Origin: Bradyrhizobium sp. B097
Lineage (GTDB): Bacteria; Pseudomonadota; Alphaproteobacteria; Rhizobiales; Xanthobacteraceae
NCBI RefSeq assembly: GCF_038957035.1
Contig: NZ_CP152412.1
Span: forward strand, 4,956,501 to 5,020,500
DNA: 64,000 bases
Reading direction: 5' to 3'
In this document: one piece after another, positions 1-8,428 of the stretch
Numbering within the stretch: the first letter of the stretch is position 1
How the letters are laid out: the number at the start of each line of letters is the position of its first letter
The notes under the pieces: generated by a model
Database searches by the model: none
What the model saw: the letters and a program-made list of their open reading frames with translations, nothing else
What the model was told of the DNA's origin: nothing
Position numbers and translations under genes: made by a program

Positions 1-80
1 GCGCGGGCACCGTGACCCAGATCCTCGTCGAGGACGGCCAGCCGGTCGAGTTCGGCGAGCCGCTCGTCATCATTGAATAG
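1..80 (+). CDS. accB: Biotin carboxyl carrier protein of acetyl-CoA carboxylase, C-terminal end (partial)
   Basis: Only the last 25 codons and the stop are inside the window; the gene starts upstream of base 1. The visible residues (AGTVTQILVEDGQPVEFGEP, then LVIIE) are the closing half of a biotinyl/lipoyl hammerhead domain. The biotinylated Lys-Met motif lies upstream, outside the window. The protein carries biotin between the carboxylase and transferase sites of acetyl-CoA carboxylase. accC follows 24 bp later on the same strand, the usual accBC operon arrangement. Identity rests on the domain ending plus this linkage. Confidence 0.9.
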   Translation, partial: AGTVTQILVEDGQPVEFGEPLVIIE

Positions 81-104
81 CTTCCGTCAACGTCAGGCGC
101 TGCG

Positions 105-1463
105 ATGTTCGACAAGATCCTCATAGCCAATCGCGGCGAGATCGCGCTTCGCGTGCTCCGGGCCTGCAAGGAGCTCGGCATCTCCACCGTCGCGGTGCAT
201 TCGACGGCCGACGCCGACGCCATGCATGTGCGGCTCGCCGACGAGAGCGTCTGCATCGGGCCGCCGCCGTCGAAGGATTCCTATCTCAACATCCCGGCGC
301 TGCTGGCCGCCTGCGAGATCACCGGTGCCGACGCCGTGCATCCCGGCTACGGCTTCCTGTCCGAGAATGCGCGCTTCGCCGAGATCCTCGCCGACCACAA
401 TCTGGGTTTCATCGGACCGAAGGCCGAGCACATCCGCCTGATGGGCGACAAGATCGAAGCCAAGAAGACCGCCAAGCGCCTCGGCATTCCCGTGGTGCCC
501 GGCTCGGACGGCGCAGTAACGCCAGACGACGATGCCATGGCGATCGCCAAGGAGATCGGCTTCCCGGTGCTGGTGAAGGCGGCGGCCGGCGGCGGCGGCC
601 GCGGCATGAAGGTCGCCCACACCGAGGCCGACCTCGCGCTGGCGCTCACGACCGCGGCCAACGAAGCCAAGTCGGCGTTCGGCGACGCCTCGGTCTATCT
701 GGAGAAATACCTGCAGAAGCCGCGCCACATCGAGATCCAGATTCTCGGCGACGGCCGCGGCGGCGCTATCCATCTCGGCGAGCGCGACTGCTCGCTGCAG
801 CGCCGTCACCAGAAGGTCTGGGAGGAAGGCCCCTCGCCCGTGCTTGGGGCGGCTGCGCGCGCCAGGATCGGCGAGACCTGCGCCAAGGCGATGCGGGACA
901 TGAAGTATCTCGGCGTCGGCACCATCGAATTCCTCTACGAGGACGGCGAGTTCTATTTCATCGAAATGAACACGCGCATCCAGGTCGAGCATCCCGTCAC
1001 CGAAAGCATCACGGATATCGATCTGGTGCTCGAGCAGATCCGGATTGCCGCCGGCGGCGAGCTTCCGGCCAAGCAAGGCGACATCGCGATCATCGGCCAC
1101 GCCATCGAGTGCCGCATCAATGCGGAGAACCCGCAGACCTTCCGTCCCTCGCCCGGACGGATCACGCAATTCCATGCGCCTGGCGGTCTCGGCGTGCGGA
1201 TCGATTCCGCCGTCTATCAGGGTTACGTGATTCCGCCCTATTACGACTCGCTGGTCGGCAAGCTGATCGTGCACGGCAAGACCCGCGGCGAATGCCTGAT
1301 GCGGCTGCGCCGGGCGCTGGACGAGATGGTGGTCGACGGCATCGAGACGACGCTGCCGCTGTTCCGCGCACTGGTGCGCGAGCCCGACATCATCGAGGGC
1401 GACTATCACATCCATTGGCTGGAGCAGTACCTCGCCGGCCAGCCATCCGACGCCCCGAAATAG
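105..1463 (+). CDS. accC: Acetyl-CoA carboxylase, biotin carboxylase subunit
   Basis: 452 aa, close to the usual ~450 aa of AccC. It carboxylates biotin on AccB using ATP and bicarbonate, the first step of malonyl-CoA and fatty acid synthesis in the cytoplasm. The N-terminus [17 protein letters not shown] is the classic biotin carboxylase start. The ATP-grasp glycine loop [11 protein letters not shown] is near residue 160, the [14 protein letters not shown] catalytic block near residue 290, and the C-terminal biotin carboxylase domain follows. No frameshift or missing motif was seen. It is cotranscribed with accB, 24 bp upstream. Confidence 0.97.
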   Translation: MFDKILIANRGEIALRVLRACKELGISTVAVHSTADADAMHVRLADESVCIGPPPSKDSYLNIPALLAACEITGADAVHPGYGFLSENARFAEILADHNLGFIGPKAEHIRLMGDKIEAKKTAKRLGIPVVPGSDGAVTPDDDAMAIAKEIGFPVLVKAAAGGGGRGMKVAHTEADLALALTTAANEAKSAFGDASVYLEKYLQKPRHIEIQILGDGRGGAIHLGERDCSLQRRHQKVWEEGPSPVLGAAARARIGETCAKAMRDMKYLGVGTIEFLYEDGEFYFIEMNTRIQVEHPVTESITDIDLVLEQIRIAAGGELPAKQGDIAIIGHAIECRINAENPQTFRPSPGRITQFHAPGGLGVRIDSAVYQGYVIPPYYDSLVGKLIVHGKTRGECLMRLRRALDEMVVDGIETTLPLFRALVREPDIIEGDYHIHWLEQYLAGQPSDAPK

Positions 1464-1476
1464 TTTGGAACTTTGT

Positions 1477-1502
1477 GGAACCCAGCGCCCCGCTCAAACG
1501 TA
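1477..1502 (+). promoter_or_regulatory. EcfG-type general stress promoter (GGAAC-N17-CGTA)
   Basis: GGAAC at 1477-1481 is followed after 17 nt by CGTA at 1499-1502. The alphaproteobacterial EcfG (sigma-EcfG) consensus is GGAAC-N16/17-CGTT, so one base deviates. It lies about 60 bp before the GTG of the CHASE3 kinase gene. Two other sites in this window have the same 17-nt spacing and a perfect CGTT. Confidence 0.5.
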
Positions 1503-1563
1503 CTAAAGGGTTGTTGGCTTTCCACGGGGACGCATTGAATCCCACTCTCGCGAAGAGACCGTC

Positions 1564-3102
1564 GTGACCCCAGTTTCACGACGCCGGTCCACGTTACAGA
1601 TCCTGCTGCTCTCGGCGGGATTTTTCGTGCTGGTCGCGGTCAGCGTGGCGTCCGTCCTGCTGGTCAACAAGGCGCGTGAGGACAACGCCTTGGTCGTCCA
1701 TACGGTCGAGGTGGAGGGCCAGGTTGCCAGCCTGCTGCTTGACGTCAGGCGCGCCGAAAGCGCGACCAGGGCGTATCTGCTGACATCAGCACCACAATAC
1801 CTGTCCGAGTACCAGTCGGCCGCGGCAGCGCTCCCGGCCGCGCTCGGCCATCTCCAGATGATGACCGTCGATAATCCGGCGCAGGTCGCCAATGCCGCGA
1901 AGCTCAAGACCGCCGTCGAGCAACGGCTGGCCGAGTTCGCCCTCAGCATCGAGCGCGTCAACAACAACGATGCCGCGACCAGCGTCGACATCCTGCGCAA
2001 GGGCACGTCGGCCGATGCATTGGAGGCGATCGCTCGGATCGGCCGCGACATGCGCACCGAGGAGGATCGGCTGCTGGCTGAGCGCACCGCGACCGCGGAC
2101 AGGACCCAGGTGCTGGCCTCCTCCGTCACCATCGCCGGCTCCTGCATGGTGCTGGCGCTCGCCGCCCTCTCGCTCGTGCTGCTGCAGCAATCCTCGCGGG
2201 CGCGCGACGAGGCCGAGGCCAGGCTGCGCGACAGCAACCTCAATCTCGAAACCATCGTCGACGAACGGACCGCCGACCTGCGCGAGGCCAACGAGGAAAT
2301 CCAGCGCTTCGCCTATATCGTCAGCCACGACCTGCGCTCGCCGCTGGTCAACATCATGGGCTTCACCAGCGAGCTGGAGGAATTGCGCGGCGACATCTTC
2401 AAGCGCATCGCCACGCTCAATCGCACCGCGTCGCTGGCGCCGGCGATGGAAGACGCGACCGACGCGGCCGAGCCCGAGCTCGAAGGCTCCGACAAGCAGC
2501 TGTCCGACGATTTCAACGAATCGCTCGGCTTCATCAAATCGTCGATTGCCAAGATGGACCGCCTGATCAGCGCGATCCTCAATCTCACCCGCGAGGGCCG
2601 CCGCGAGTTCAAGCCGGAGCGGATCGATCTCCGCGAGCTGATCGACGGCATCGTCAAGACGGTCGCGCATCAGGCGGCCGAGGCCAATGCGACCGTCGAG
2701 GTCGGCGCTTTGCCGAATCTCGTCAGCGACCGCCTCGCGCTGGAGCAGATCTTCTCCAACCTGATCGACAATGCACTCAAGTACCTCAAGGACGGCGTCC
2801 CCGGCGAGATCTCGATCGAGGGCCGCACCAAGCTGGGCTTTGCGATCTTCGAGGTTGCGGACAACGGCCGCGGCATCGATCCGAAGGACCACCAGCGCAT
2901 CTTCGACCTGTTCCGCCGTGCCGGAACCCAGGACAAGCCCGGTCAGGGCATCGGGCTTGCCCATGTCCGCGCACTTGTGCGCAGACTGGGCGGCACCATG
3001 TCGGTAGCATCGGAACTTCACAACGGCAGCACGTTCACGATCACGCTGCCTATCAAATGGTCAGGCAAGAACTCAGGCAAGAACCGGGACAAAGAATCAT
3101 GA
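1564..3102 (+). CDS. CHASE3-domain sensor histidine kinase
   Basis: 512 aa from a GTG start. TM1 (about residues 14-36) and TM2 (about 188-211) flank a CHASE3-type extracytoplasmic sensor domain. A coiled linker, a HisKA domain with phosphoacceptor His255 in IVSHDLRSPL, and a HATPase_c domain (N box near NLIDNALKY, G1 box VADNGRGID, G2 GQGIGL) follow. The dimerisation region carries an unusual acidic insert between the H box and the rest of HisKA (about residues 280-320). It probably phosphorylates the response regulator encoded next, whose ATG overlaps its TGA (ATGA at 3099-3102). The stimulus is unknown. Confidence 0.9.
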   Translation: MTPVSRRRSTLQILLLSAGFFVLVAVSVASVLLVNKAREDNALVVHTVEVEGQVASLLLDVRRAESATRAYLLTSAPQYLSEYQSAAAALPAALGHLQMMTVDNPAQVANAAKLKTAVEQRLAEFALSIERVNNNDAATSVDILRKGTSADALEAIARIGRDMRTEEDRLLAERTATADRTQVLASSVTIAGSCMVLALAALSLVLLQQSSRARDEAEARLRDSNLNLETIVDERTADLREANEEIQRFAYIVSHDLRSPLVNIMGFTSELEELRGDIFKRIATLNRTASLAPAMEDATDAAEPELEGSDKQLSDDFNESLGFIKSSIAKMDRLISAILNLTREGRREFKPERIDLRELIDGIVKTVAHQAAEANATVEVGALPNLVSDRLALEQIFSNLIDNALKYLKDGVPGEISIEGRTKLGFAIFEVADNGRGIDPKDHQRIFDLFRRAGTQDKPGQGIGLAHVRALVRRLGGTMSVASELHNGSTFTITLPIKWSGKNSGKNRDKES

Positions 3103-3539
3103 GCGATCCAGTCACCATCATCATGATCGAGGACGACGAGGGCCATGCCCGCCTGATTGAGCGGAATATCCGGCGCTCAGGTGTCAACAATGAGATCATC
3201 CCATTCACCAACGGTACAGACGCCGTGAACTACCTGTTCGGCAAGGATGGCAGCGCGGTTGAGCGCAAGGGCCAGGCCCTGCTCATCCTGCTTGATCTCA
3301 ATCTGCCCGACATGACCGGCATCGATATTCTGAAGCGGGTCAAGGAGAACAAGCATCTCAAGGCGACGCCGGTGGTCGTGCTGACCACGACCGACGACTC
3401 CCATGAGATCAAGCGTTGCTACGAACTCGGTTGCAATGTCTACATCACCAAGCCGGTGAACTACGAAAGCTTTGCCAACGCCATTCGCCAGCTTGGCCTG
3501 TTCTTTTCCGTGATTCAGGTGCCGCCAGCTTCCCTATGA
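3099..3539 (+). CDS. Single-domain response regulator (Rcp1-like)
   Basis: 146 aa consisting of a lone REC domain with no output domain, so it likely works by protein interaction or phosphorelay. The acidic pocket is IEDDE near the N-terminus, the phosphoacceptor is Asp66 in LLDLNLPD, and the conserved Lys is in ITKPVN. An in-frame ATG exists upstream, but this ATG overlaps the kinase stop (ATGA), which points to translational coupling. The downstream gene also starts by a 4-bp overlap, so the three genes form one tight operon. Confidence 0.9.
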   Translation: MSDPVTIIMIEDDEGHARLIERNIRRSGVNNEIIPFTNGTDAVNYLFGKDGSAVERKGQALLILLDLNLPDMTGIDILKRVKENKHLKATPVVVLTTTDDSHEIKRCYELGCNVYITKPVNYESFANAIRQLGLFFSVIQVPPASL

Positions 3540-4627
3540 CCAGCGCAACGCCGACACTGCTCTATATCGACGACGACGCGGCGCTGGCGCGCCTGGTCGA
3601 ACGCCGGCTGACGCGCGCGGGCTACAAGGTGGTGCACGCCGCAAGCGGCCAGGAAGGCCTCGAGCGGCTCGCCCAGGGCGGCATCGACGTCGTCGCGCTC
3701 GACCAGTACATGCCCGGCCTCGATGGGCTGGAGACGCTGGAGCAGATGCTCAAGATTGCGGACGCACCGCCGGTGGTGTTCGTCACCGCCTCGCAGGATT
3801 CGGCGATTGCCGTCACCGCGCTGAAGGCCGGCGCGGCGGACTATCTGGTCAAGGACGTCAGGGGCGAATTCATCCCCCTGCTCCAGGTCGCGGTGAACGG
3901 CGCGGTCCGGCGGGCCGCGATCCAGAAAGCGCGCGACGAGGCCGAGGCCGAGGTGCACGCCTCGCGCGACCGCTACGCCGCGCTCGCGGCCGAGCGCGAG
4001 GTTCTGCTGCGCGAGGTCAACCATCGCGTCGGCAATTCGTTGCAGATCATTGCCTCGCTGCTGCATCTGCAAGCCAATTCCTCGACCCAGCAGGATGTCA
4101 AGGCGGCGCTCACCAATGCGATGGGCCGCGTCGCCGCCGTCGCGCAGGTGCATCGCCGCCTCTACACCTCGCACGACTTCAAGACGGTGATGCTCAACCA
4201 GTATCTCGAGGCACTGCTCGAGGATCTCAGGCGATCGGCCGAAGGCAACAAGATGTCGCGGCTGACGCTGAAGGCCGACCCGGTCGAGATCGATCCCGAC
4301 CGCGCGGTCGCGATCGGCATCATCGTCAACGAACTGGTGATGAACGCCGTGAAATACGCCTATCCCGACGGCGCCGGCCCGATCCATGTCGAGCTGAAGC
4401 CGCACGCGGACGATTTGCAGCTTGCAATCAGCGACGAAGGCGTGGGCTTCTCCGACAAGGCCGATCCACGTGGCACCGGCATGGGCCAGCGCATCGTCGC
4501 GGCGATGGCCGTCAAGCTCGACGCCAGCGTCGAGCGCGACCCGAGCCACAAGGGCACCCGCTTCGTGGTGCGGTTTGCCCGCGTCACCCCGGCGCCGGCG
4601 AAATCGACAAGCGCGGCCGCCAGTTAG
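3536..4627 (+). CDS. Response regulator-HWE/HisKA_2 histidine kinase fusion
   Basis: 363 aa. The N-terminal REC domain (about residues 5-120) has phosphoacceptor Asp56 in VALDQYMPG and KDV as the conserved Lys region. A coiled stretch leads to a HisKA_2/HWE-type kinase with His163 in EVNHRVGNSLQ, and a HATPase domain with NELVMNAVKYAYP and GVGFS. There are no membrane segments, so it is soluble. It starts at an ATGA overlap with the preceding regulator. Kinases of the HWE/HisKA_2 class often feed the PhyR-EcfG general stress cascade; the EcfG-like promoter at 1477 fits that, but the link is inference. Confidence 0.9.
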   Translation: MTSATPTLLYIDDDAALARLVERRLTRAGYKVVHAASGQEGLERLAQGGIDVVALDQYMPGLDGLETLEQMLKIADAPPVVFVTASQDSAIAVTALKAGAADYLVKDVRGEFIPLLQVAVNGAVRRAAIQKARDEAEAEVHASRDRYAALAAEREVLLREVNHRVGNSLQIIASLLHLQANSSTQQDVKAALTNAMGRVAAVAQVHRRLYTSHDFKTVMLNQYLEALLEDLRRSAEGNKMSRLTLKADPVEIDPDRAVAIGIIVNELVMNAVKYAYPDGAGPIHVELKPHADDLQLAISDEGVGFSDKADPRGTGMGQRIVAAMAVKLDASVERDPSHKGTRFVVRFARVTPAPAKSTSAAAS

Positions 4628-4686
4628 GGCGTGGAATCATTCGGATTGATGGCGGTCCATCCGTAGTCGCTGAGTTCGTAGCGCAT
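4624..4686 (-). pseudogene. Remnant of an IS5-family transposase N-terminus
   Basis: Reading the minus strand from the ATG at 4686 gives MRYELSDYGWTAINPNDSTP and a stop. The opening MRYELSDYxW(T/A)AI is the characteristic N-terminus of IS5-family transposases common in Bradyrhizobium (from memory MRYELSDYEWAAIKPMLPNK); the match ends after about 14 residues. No other part of the element and no matching terminal repeat was found nearby, so this is an insertion-sequence scar between the kinase operon and the cyclase gene. Confidence 0.5.
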
Positions 4687-4898
4687 GATTCGAGGCTCCA
4701 GTCATGGAGCTTGAATCACGTCTCGGGCAGCGCCACCAACCCGCAATGGCCGATCGCGGTCCTGCTAATGCTCTGAACTTACTTCCGCTTCCGGCGGCAT
4801 AACGGACATTGCCGGACTGGCTGCTGGCCCGGTCCGGTCGCGAATGCCCCCTCTCGGACTTGGCGGCTCGCCCCGCATCCCGGGGTCACCTCGATGTT

Positions 4899-4918
4899 TG
4901 AAGTGTCATGACACTTCA
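4899..4918. promoter_or_regulatory. 20-bp perfect palindrome upstream of the cyclase gene
   Basis: TGAAGTGTCATGACACTTCA is its own reverse complement over all 20 bases. It ends 38 bp before the TTG start of the adenylate/guanylate cyclase gene, where an operator would be expected. The perfect dyad with no loop suggests a dimeric repressor site rather than an RNA hairpin. The binding protein is unknown and no regulator gene is adjacent. Confidence 0.5.
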
Positions 4919-4956
4919 TCCCACGATAGGCTGCGAGCCAGAACAGGGAGCGCATC

Positions 4957-6747
4957 TTGGCCAAACCCATCGACGCTGAGCGCAGGCTGGTCGCGATTTT
5001 TGCGGCCGATGTCGAGGGATATAGCCGCCTGATGGGGGCCGACGAGGTCAGCACCTTCAGGGATTTGACAGAGCGGCGCGCCATTCTCGACGAGTTGATT
5101 GCTTCCCATCGCGGCCGGATCGCCAACACCGCAGGCGACAGCGTGCTGGCCGAGTTCGGCAGCGCCGTCGATGCCATCCAATGTGCGGTCGAGGCGCAGG
5201 CCGCGCTGGCCGGAGCCAATGCCCCCCTGCCACCTGAGCGTCACATCAATTTCCGGATCGGAATCCACGTCGGCGATGTTATGGTCAAAGGAGGCGATCT
5301 CTTTGGCGATGGCGTCAACATCGCCGCGCGGCTGCAAGCCATCGCCAGCGCCGGCGGCACCTGCATCTCCAGCATTGCCTATGATCAGGTCAGAAAAATT
5401 CTGCCCCTGGCGTTCACTGACCTTGGCGCCCAACAGGTCAAGAACATCGAGGAAGCGGTCAGGGCTTATGCCGTCACCTCGAAGGGGGCGACGACGGCGG
5501 ACACAGCGAGATTCGCGGCAGCACTCGGCAGCAACAGCGCACTACCGCTCCCGGACAAACCCTCCATCGCTGTCCTGCCGTTTCAGAACATGAGCGGCGA
5601 TCCGGAGCAGGAATACTTCGCAGACGGAATCGTCGAGGACATCATCACTGCACTGTCGCGCTTCAAGTCGCTGTTCGTCATCGCGCGCAACTCGAGCTTC
5701 ACCTTTAAGGGCAAAGCGGTCGACATCCAGAAGGTCGGCCAGGAGCTCGGCGTTCGTTATGTGCTCGAAGGCAGCATCCGCAAGGCGGGAGGAAGGGTCA
5801 GGATAACCGGGCAGTTGATCGATGCCGCGAGCGGCGCGCATCTGTGGGCCGACAAGTTCGACGGATCGCTTGAAGATGTGTTCGATCTTCAGGACAGGAT
5901 TACCATGAGCGTGGTTGCCGCGATTGCACCCAAGCTCGACCAGGCCGAGATCGAACGCTCCAAGCGAAAGCCGACCGAAAAGCTGGATGCCTATGATTAC
6001 TACCTTCGCGGGCTGGCGGTCGTCGAAGGCGCAACCAAGGACGAGAACGAGGAAGCGCTTCGGCTCTTCTACAAAGCCATTGAGATCGACGCCAAATTTG
6101 CACTGGCACATGCGATGTTGGCGCGGTGCTTTACCTTACGAAAAGCAAACGGCTGGATGGCCGATGTTGCAATGGAATCGGCCGAGACCGCCAGGCAGGC
6201 CCGGCGGGCCGTGGAACTGGGAAGAGACGACGCGGCAGTTCTGTCGCGGGCCGGGTACGCTCTCGCGCGGGTCGTTTTCGAACCGGAGGAAGGCGCTGAC
6301 CTGATTGAACGGGCGCTTGCGCTCAATCCGCATCTCTCCTCCGCGTGGCAATTCGGCGGCCTGCTCAAGGCATTCCGCGGAGAGCCGGAAACGGCGATCG
6401 AGCATTTGGCTCACGCCATGCGGTTGAGCCCGCTCGACCCCAGTCTCTACTCGATGCAGACAGCTACGGCGCTCGCCCATTTTGTTGCCGGCCGATATGA
6501 CGAGTCGGTCTTGTGGGCTGAGAAGGCCTCGCGGGAAGATCCGAACTTCTTACCCGCCATTAGAATTATCGCGACCAGCGCTGGAAATTCCGGTCAACTG
6601 GAGCGAGCCCAGAAAGCGGCGAAGCGAATGCTGGAAATCGATCCTGCGTTCAGAGTGTCCAGATTGACCGATCACGTACCGCTGCGCCGCCCCGACGATC
6701 TTGCCAGATATGCGGAAGGCCTGCGACGCGCCGGATTGCCGGAATAG
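4957..6747 (+). CDS. Class III adenylate/guanylate cyclase with TolB/FlgO-like and TPR domains
   Basis: 596 aa. The N-terminal class III cyclase domain (about residues 8-180) has metal-binding aspartates Asp18 in FAADVEGYSRLM and Asp61 in AGDSVLAEF. A central FlgO/TolB-like domain (about 205-330) starts KPSIAVLPFQNMSGD and contains YVLEGSIRK. The C-terminal third holds TPR-like helices. No signal peptide or TM segment was seen, so it should be cytosolic. The start is TTG, preceded by CAGGGAG at 4944-4950. Rhizobia carry many such paralogues, whose specific signals are largely unknown. A 20-bp palindrome sits upstream. Confidence 0.9.
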   Translation: MAKPIDAERRLVAIFAADVEGYSRLMGADEVSTFRDLTERRAILDELIASHRGRIANTAGDSVLAEFGSAVDAIQCAVEAQAALAGANAPLPPERHINFRIGIHVGDVMVKGGDLFGDGVNIAARLQAIASAGGTCISSIAYDQVRKILPLAFTDLGAQQVKNIEEAVRAYAVTSKGATTADTARFAAALGSNSALPLPDKPSIAVLPFQNMSGDPEQEYFADGIVEDIITALSRFKSLFVIARNSSFTFKGKAVDIQKVGQELGVRYVLEGSIRKAGGRVRITGQLIDAASGAHLWADKFDGSLEDVFDLQDRITMSVVAAIAPKLDQAEIERSKRKPTEKLDAYDYYLRGLAVVEGATKDENEEALRLFYKAIEIDAKFALAHAMLARCFTLRKANGWMADVAMESAETARQARRAVELGRDDAAVLSRAGYALARVVFEPEEGADLIERALALNPHLSSAWQFGGLLKAFRGEPETAIEHLAHAMRLSPLDPSLYSMQTATALAHFVAGRYDESVLWAEKASREDPNFLPAIRIIATSAGNSGQLERAQKAAKRMLEIDPAFRVSRLTDHVPLRRPDDLARYAEGLRRAGLPE

Positions 6748-7064
6748 CCACACGCCAGCTGCGTTTTTGGGGGGGTGTCTCGAGATCCTTACGACAACTT
6801 CCGCAATGGCCCATTACGTCATTTCGCCGCGATGCGGAATTTGATTGCTACCGGGACAGTGCGGACTCTCGCGAGCCGCCAGCTCGGCCGATTTATGGGT
6901 TCAAGGCCTTGGGCTCCTGCCGCCGGCGGATTGATCGAGTTTTCGCGTTGGCATTAACGGCCGCGTCACCCTGTTGTTCGATCGCGGCCGCTGGCCCTGA
7001 CCGATTAAGACAAATCTGGGCGTTGTTTGCCATGCTTTTCCCCCAGCTTGGCAGGAACGGCACG
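6748..7064. other. Intergenic region without a recognisable gene
   Basis: 317 bp between the cyclase gene and the next gene. It holds a G-run at 6769-6775 and a hairpin made by CGGCCGCG (6959-6966) and CGCGGCCG (6983-6990) with no T-tract. An in-frame extension of the next gene runs through its 3' part but has no ribosome binding site. Confidence 0.4.
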
Positions 7065-7742
7065 ATGTTCGAGCGCAGGGTGGTTTTTGGAAAGAAGCAG
7101 GCGACGTCGGGCGATCTCAAAGAGCCCTTGCGTCCGGCATCGGGTGCCGACGGCGCGGCACCCGCCTTTCACAGAAGGCAGTGGGAAGATCCGCGGATCG
7201 GGCCGATGCTGCGCGATGCCGGGTTCGCGCCCGACGACGCAGCCAGCATCGTGCCGACGGCGGACAATCGTCTCGTCGTGTTTGCCGCGGCCAACCAACG
7301 GCTGCAGGAGCGCACCGAGAGTTTCAACCGTGACATGACGGCGCGCCACGGCCACTGCCATGCATTGCCATTCCTGGTCATCGACCACAAGATCTGGGAC
7401 GGGCCGCATGGCGCGTTTCTCTACGCGCAGATGGATCTGATCGGCTACGACGAGTGGAACGTGATCATGCTGGCGGAGGATCCGCAGACCACGGAAACAT
7501 GCGGCCTGGCGGGCCATCCCGGCTTCCTTCCGGCGGTGACGCAGCTCATGACCGAGCATGTGATCGCCTGGGAGGCGCGGCACAACGCCTTGCTCAAGGA
7601 ATTCGGAATTACCACGAGCGGCGGCCACCACGTCCCGCACGAGCAATATGAGATGGAAAAGGACGCGCTGCGCCGGGAGATTATCGACAAGGCCGGCTGG
7701 ATGAAGCTGCGCATCATCGACGACCTTCTGCGCAAGAGCTAG
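7065..7742 (+). CDS. Hypothetical protein, 225 aa
   Basis: I do not recognise the family. The ATG at 7065 was chosen because an AGGAA ribosome binding site lies just upstream (about 7052-7056); an earlier in-frame start at 6909 would add 52 residues with no such site. The protein is soluble-looking and rich in His and Trp, with no TM or signal peptide. Notable stretches are ARHGHCHALPF, IWDGPHGAFLYAQMD and GGHHVPHEQYEME; clustered His/Glu residues could bind metal but no known motif is recognised. It converges on the small exported proteins of the RND operon, 24 bp away. Confidence 0.75.
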   Translation: MFERRVVFGKKQATSGDLKEPLRPASGADGAAPAFHRRQWEDPRIGPMLRDAGFAPDDAASIVPTADNRLVVFAAANQRLQERTESFNRDMTARHGHCHALPFLVIDHKIWDGPHGAFLYAQMDLIGYDEWNVIMLAEDPQTTETCGLAGHPGFLPAVTQLMTEHVIAWEARHNALLKEFGITTSGGHHVPHEQYEMEKDALRREIIDKAGWMKLRIIDDLLRKS

Positions 7743-7766
7743 AAGCGCCTTCTGGTCCCGAGCACC

Positions 7767-8120
7767 TCAATCAACCCGATCGCGGTGCCGCCGCGTGCGA
7801 TGCGGACGGCAATCCTGGCATGGCGCGCCGAAGATCACCTGCGACGGATAGGGCCGCGCGGAGTGATACGGCGTCGAGCCGAACAGACCCGCCGCGCCGA
7901 AGCCCGCGCTGAAGGGATCGGCGGCAAAGCTGCCCGGAAAGGAGCCGTTGCTGCGGAAATCGCGGTCGTCGTTCCTGCCGTCGAAATACACACCGCCGGT
8001 GCTGCCGTAACGCAGCGGCCGTTGCGGCGTCAGGTTTTGGGCCGAGGCAGTGGCCGTACCGAGCGCGATGGCGGCGCAGGCGATCAGTGCTCTGATGGCG
8101 GTCATGGCGAAGGCCCTCAT
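7767..8120 (-). CDS. Small exported protein, last gene of the RND operon
   Basis: 117 aa with a Sec signal peptide (hydrophobic core ALIACAAIALGTA, predicted cut after ASA-Q). The mature part is rich in Gly, Phe, Arg and Asp, and ends with a Cys-x2-Cys (CQDC) and a basic tail. No family recognised. Its ATG overlaps the stop of the preceding gene (ATGA at 8117-8120), so it is translationally coupled to it; a second ATG at 8105 has a better ribosome binding site (GAGGG) and may be the real start. The operon position suggests a periplasmic accessory of the pump, which is inference. Confidence 0.7.
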   Translation of the reverse strand: MRAFAMTAIRALIACAAIALGTATASAQNLTPQRPLRYGSTGGVYFDGRNDDRDFRSNGSFPGSFAADPFSAGFGAAGLFGSTPYHSARPYPSQVIFGAPCQDCRPHRTRRHRDRVD

Positions 8121-8428
8121 TGCGGAATGGTCCCCCAGTCGCCCTTCCAGGCGATCAGGCGCCCCTTGCCGAATTGCAGATAAAGCCCGTCGCTGCGCCG
8201 CGACAGCACGCTGCCCCTGACATTGGGCAGCGCGACGAACAATTCATTGCCCGGCGTGCCGCGGACATAGTTCAGGGGAACGCCGAGCGACTGGCTGGCC
8301 TGGTCGGCGCTCATGCCGAAGGCCAGCGGCACGCTGTTCGGTGGCCGCTGCTGCGCACGGGCCGCGCCGAGCGCGATGACGAGGGTAACGACGAACAGTG
8401 TGACGAACCGCTGCATGACCGACCTCAT
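8117..8428 (-). CDS. Small exported protein of the RND operon
   Basis: 103 aa with a signal peptide (FVTLFVVTLVIALGAARAQ, cut near ARA-Q). The mature domain of about 80 residues opens with a FGMSADQASQSLGVPL segment that resembles the helix of BamE/SmpA-like periplasmic folds; this is a weak resemblance only. The ATG at 8428 overlaps the stop of the nodT-type gene (4 bp). A second ATG at 8416 has GAGG at good spacing and could be used instead. It lies between the outer membrane factor and another small exported protein in one operon. Confidence 0.7.
   Translation of the reverse strand: MRSVMQRFVTLFVVTLVIALGAARAQQRPPNSVPLAFGMSADQASQSLGVPLNYVRGTPGNELFVALPNVRGSVLSRRSDGLYLQFGKGRLIAWKGDWGTIPQ

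Noticed and set aside
4957..6747. Retron, abortive-infection or other defence system
   Set aside because: No reverse transcriptase, toxin pair or effector gene accompanies the cyclase; it is a common cyclase-TolB/FlgO-like-TPR protein. No defence island signature was found anywhere in the window.
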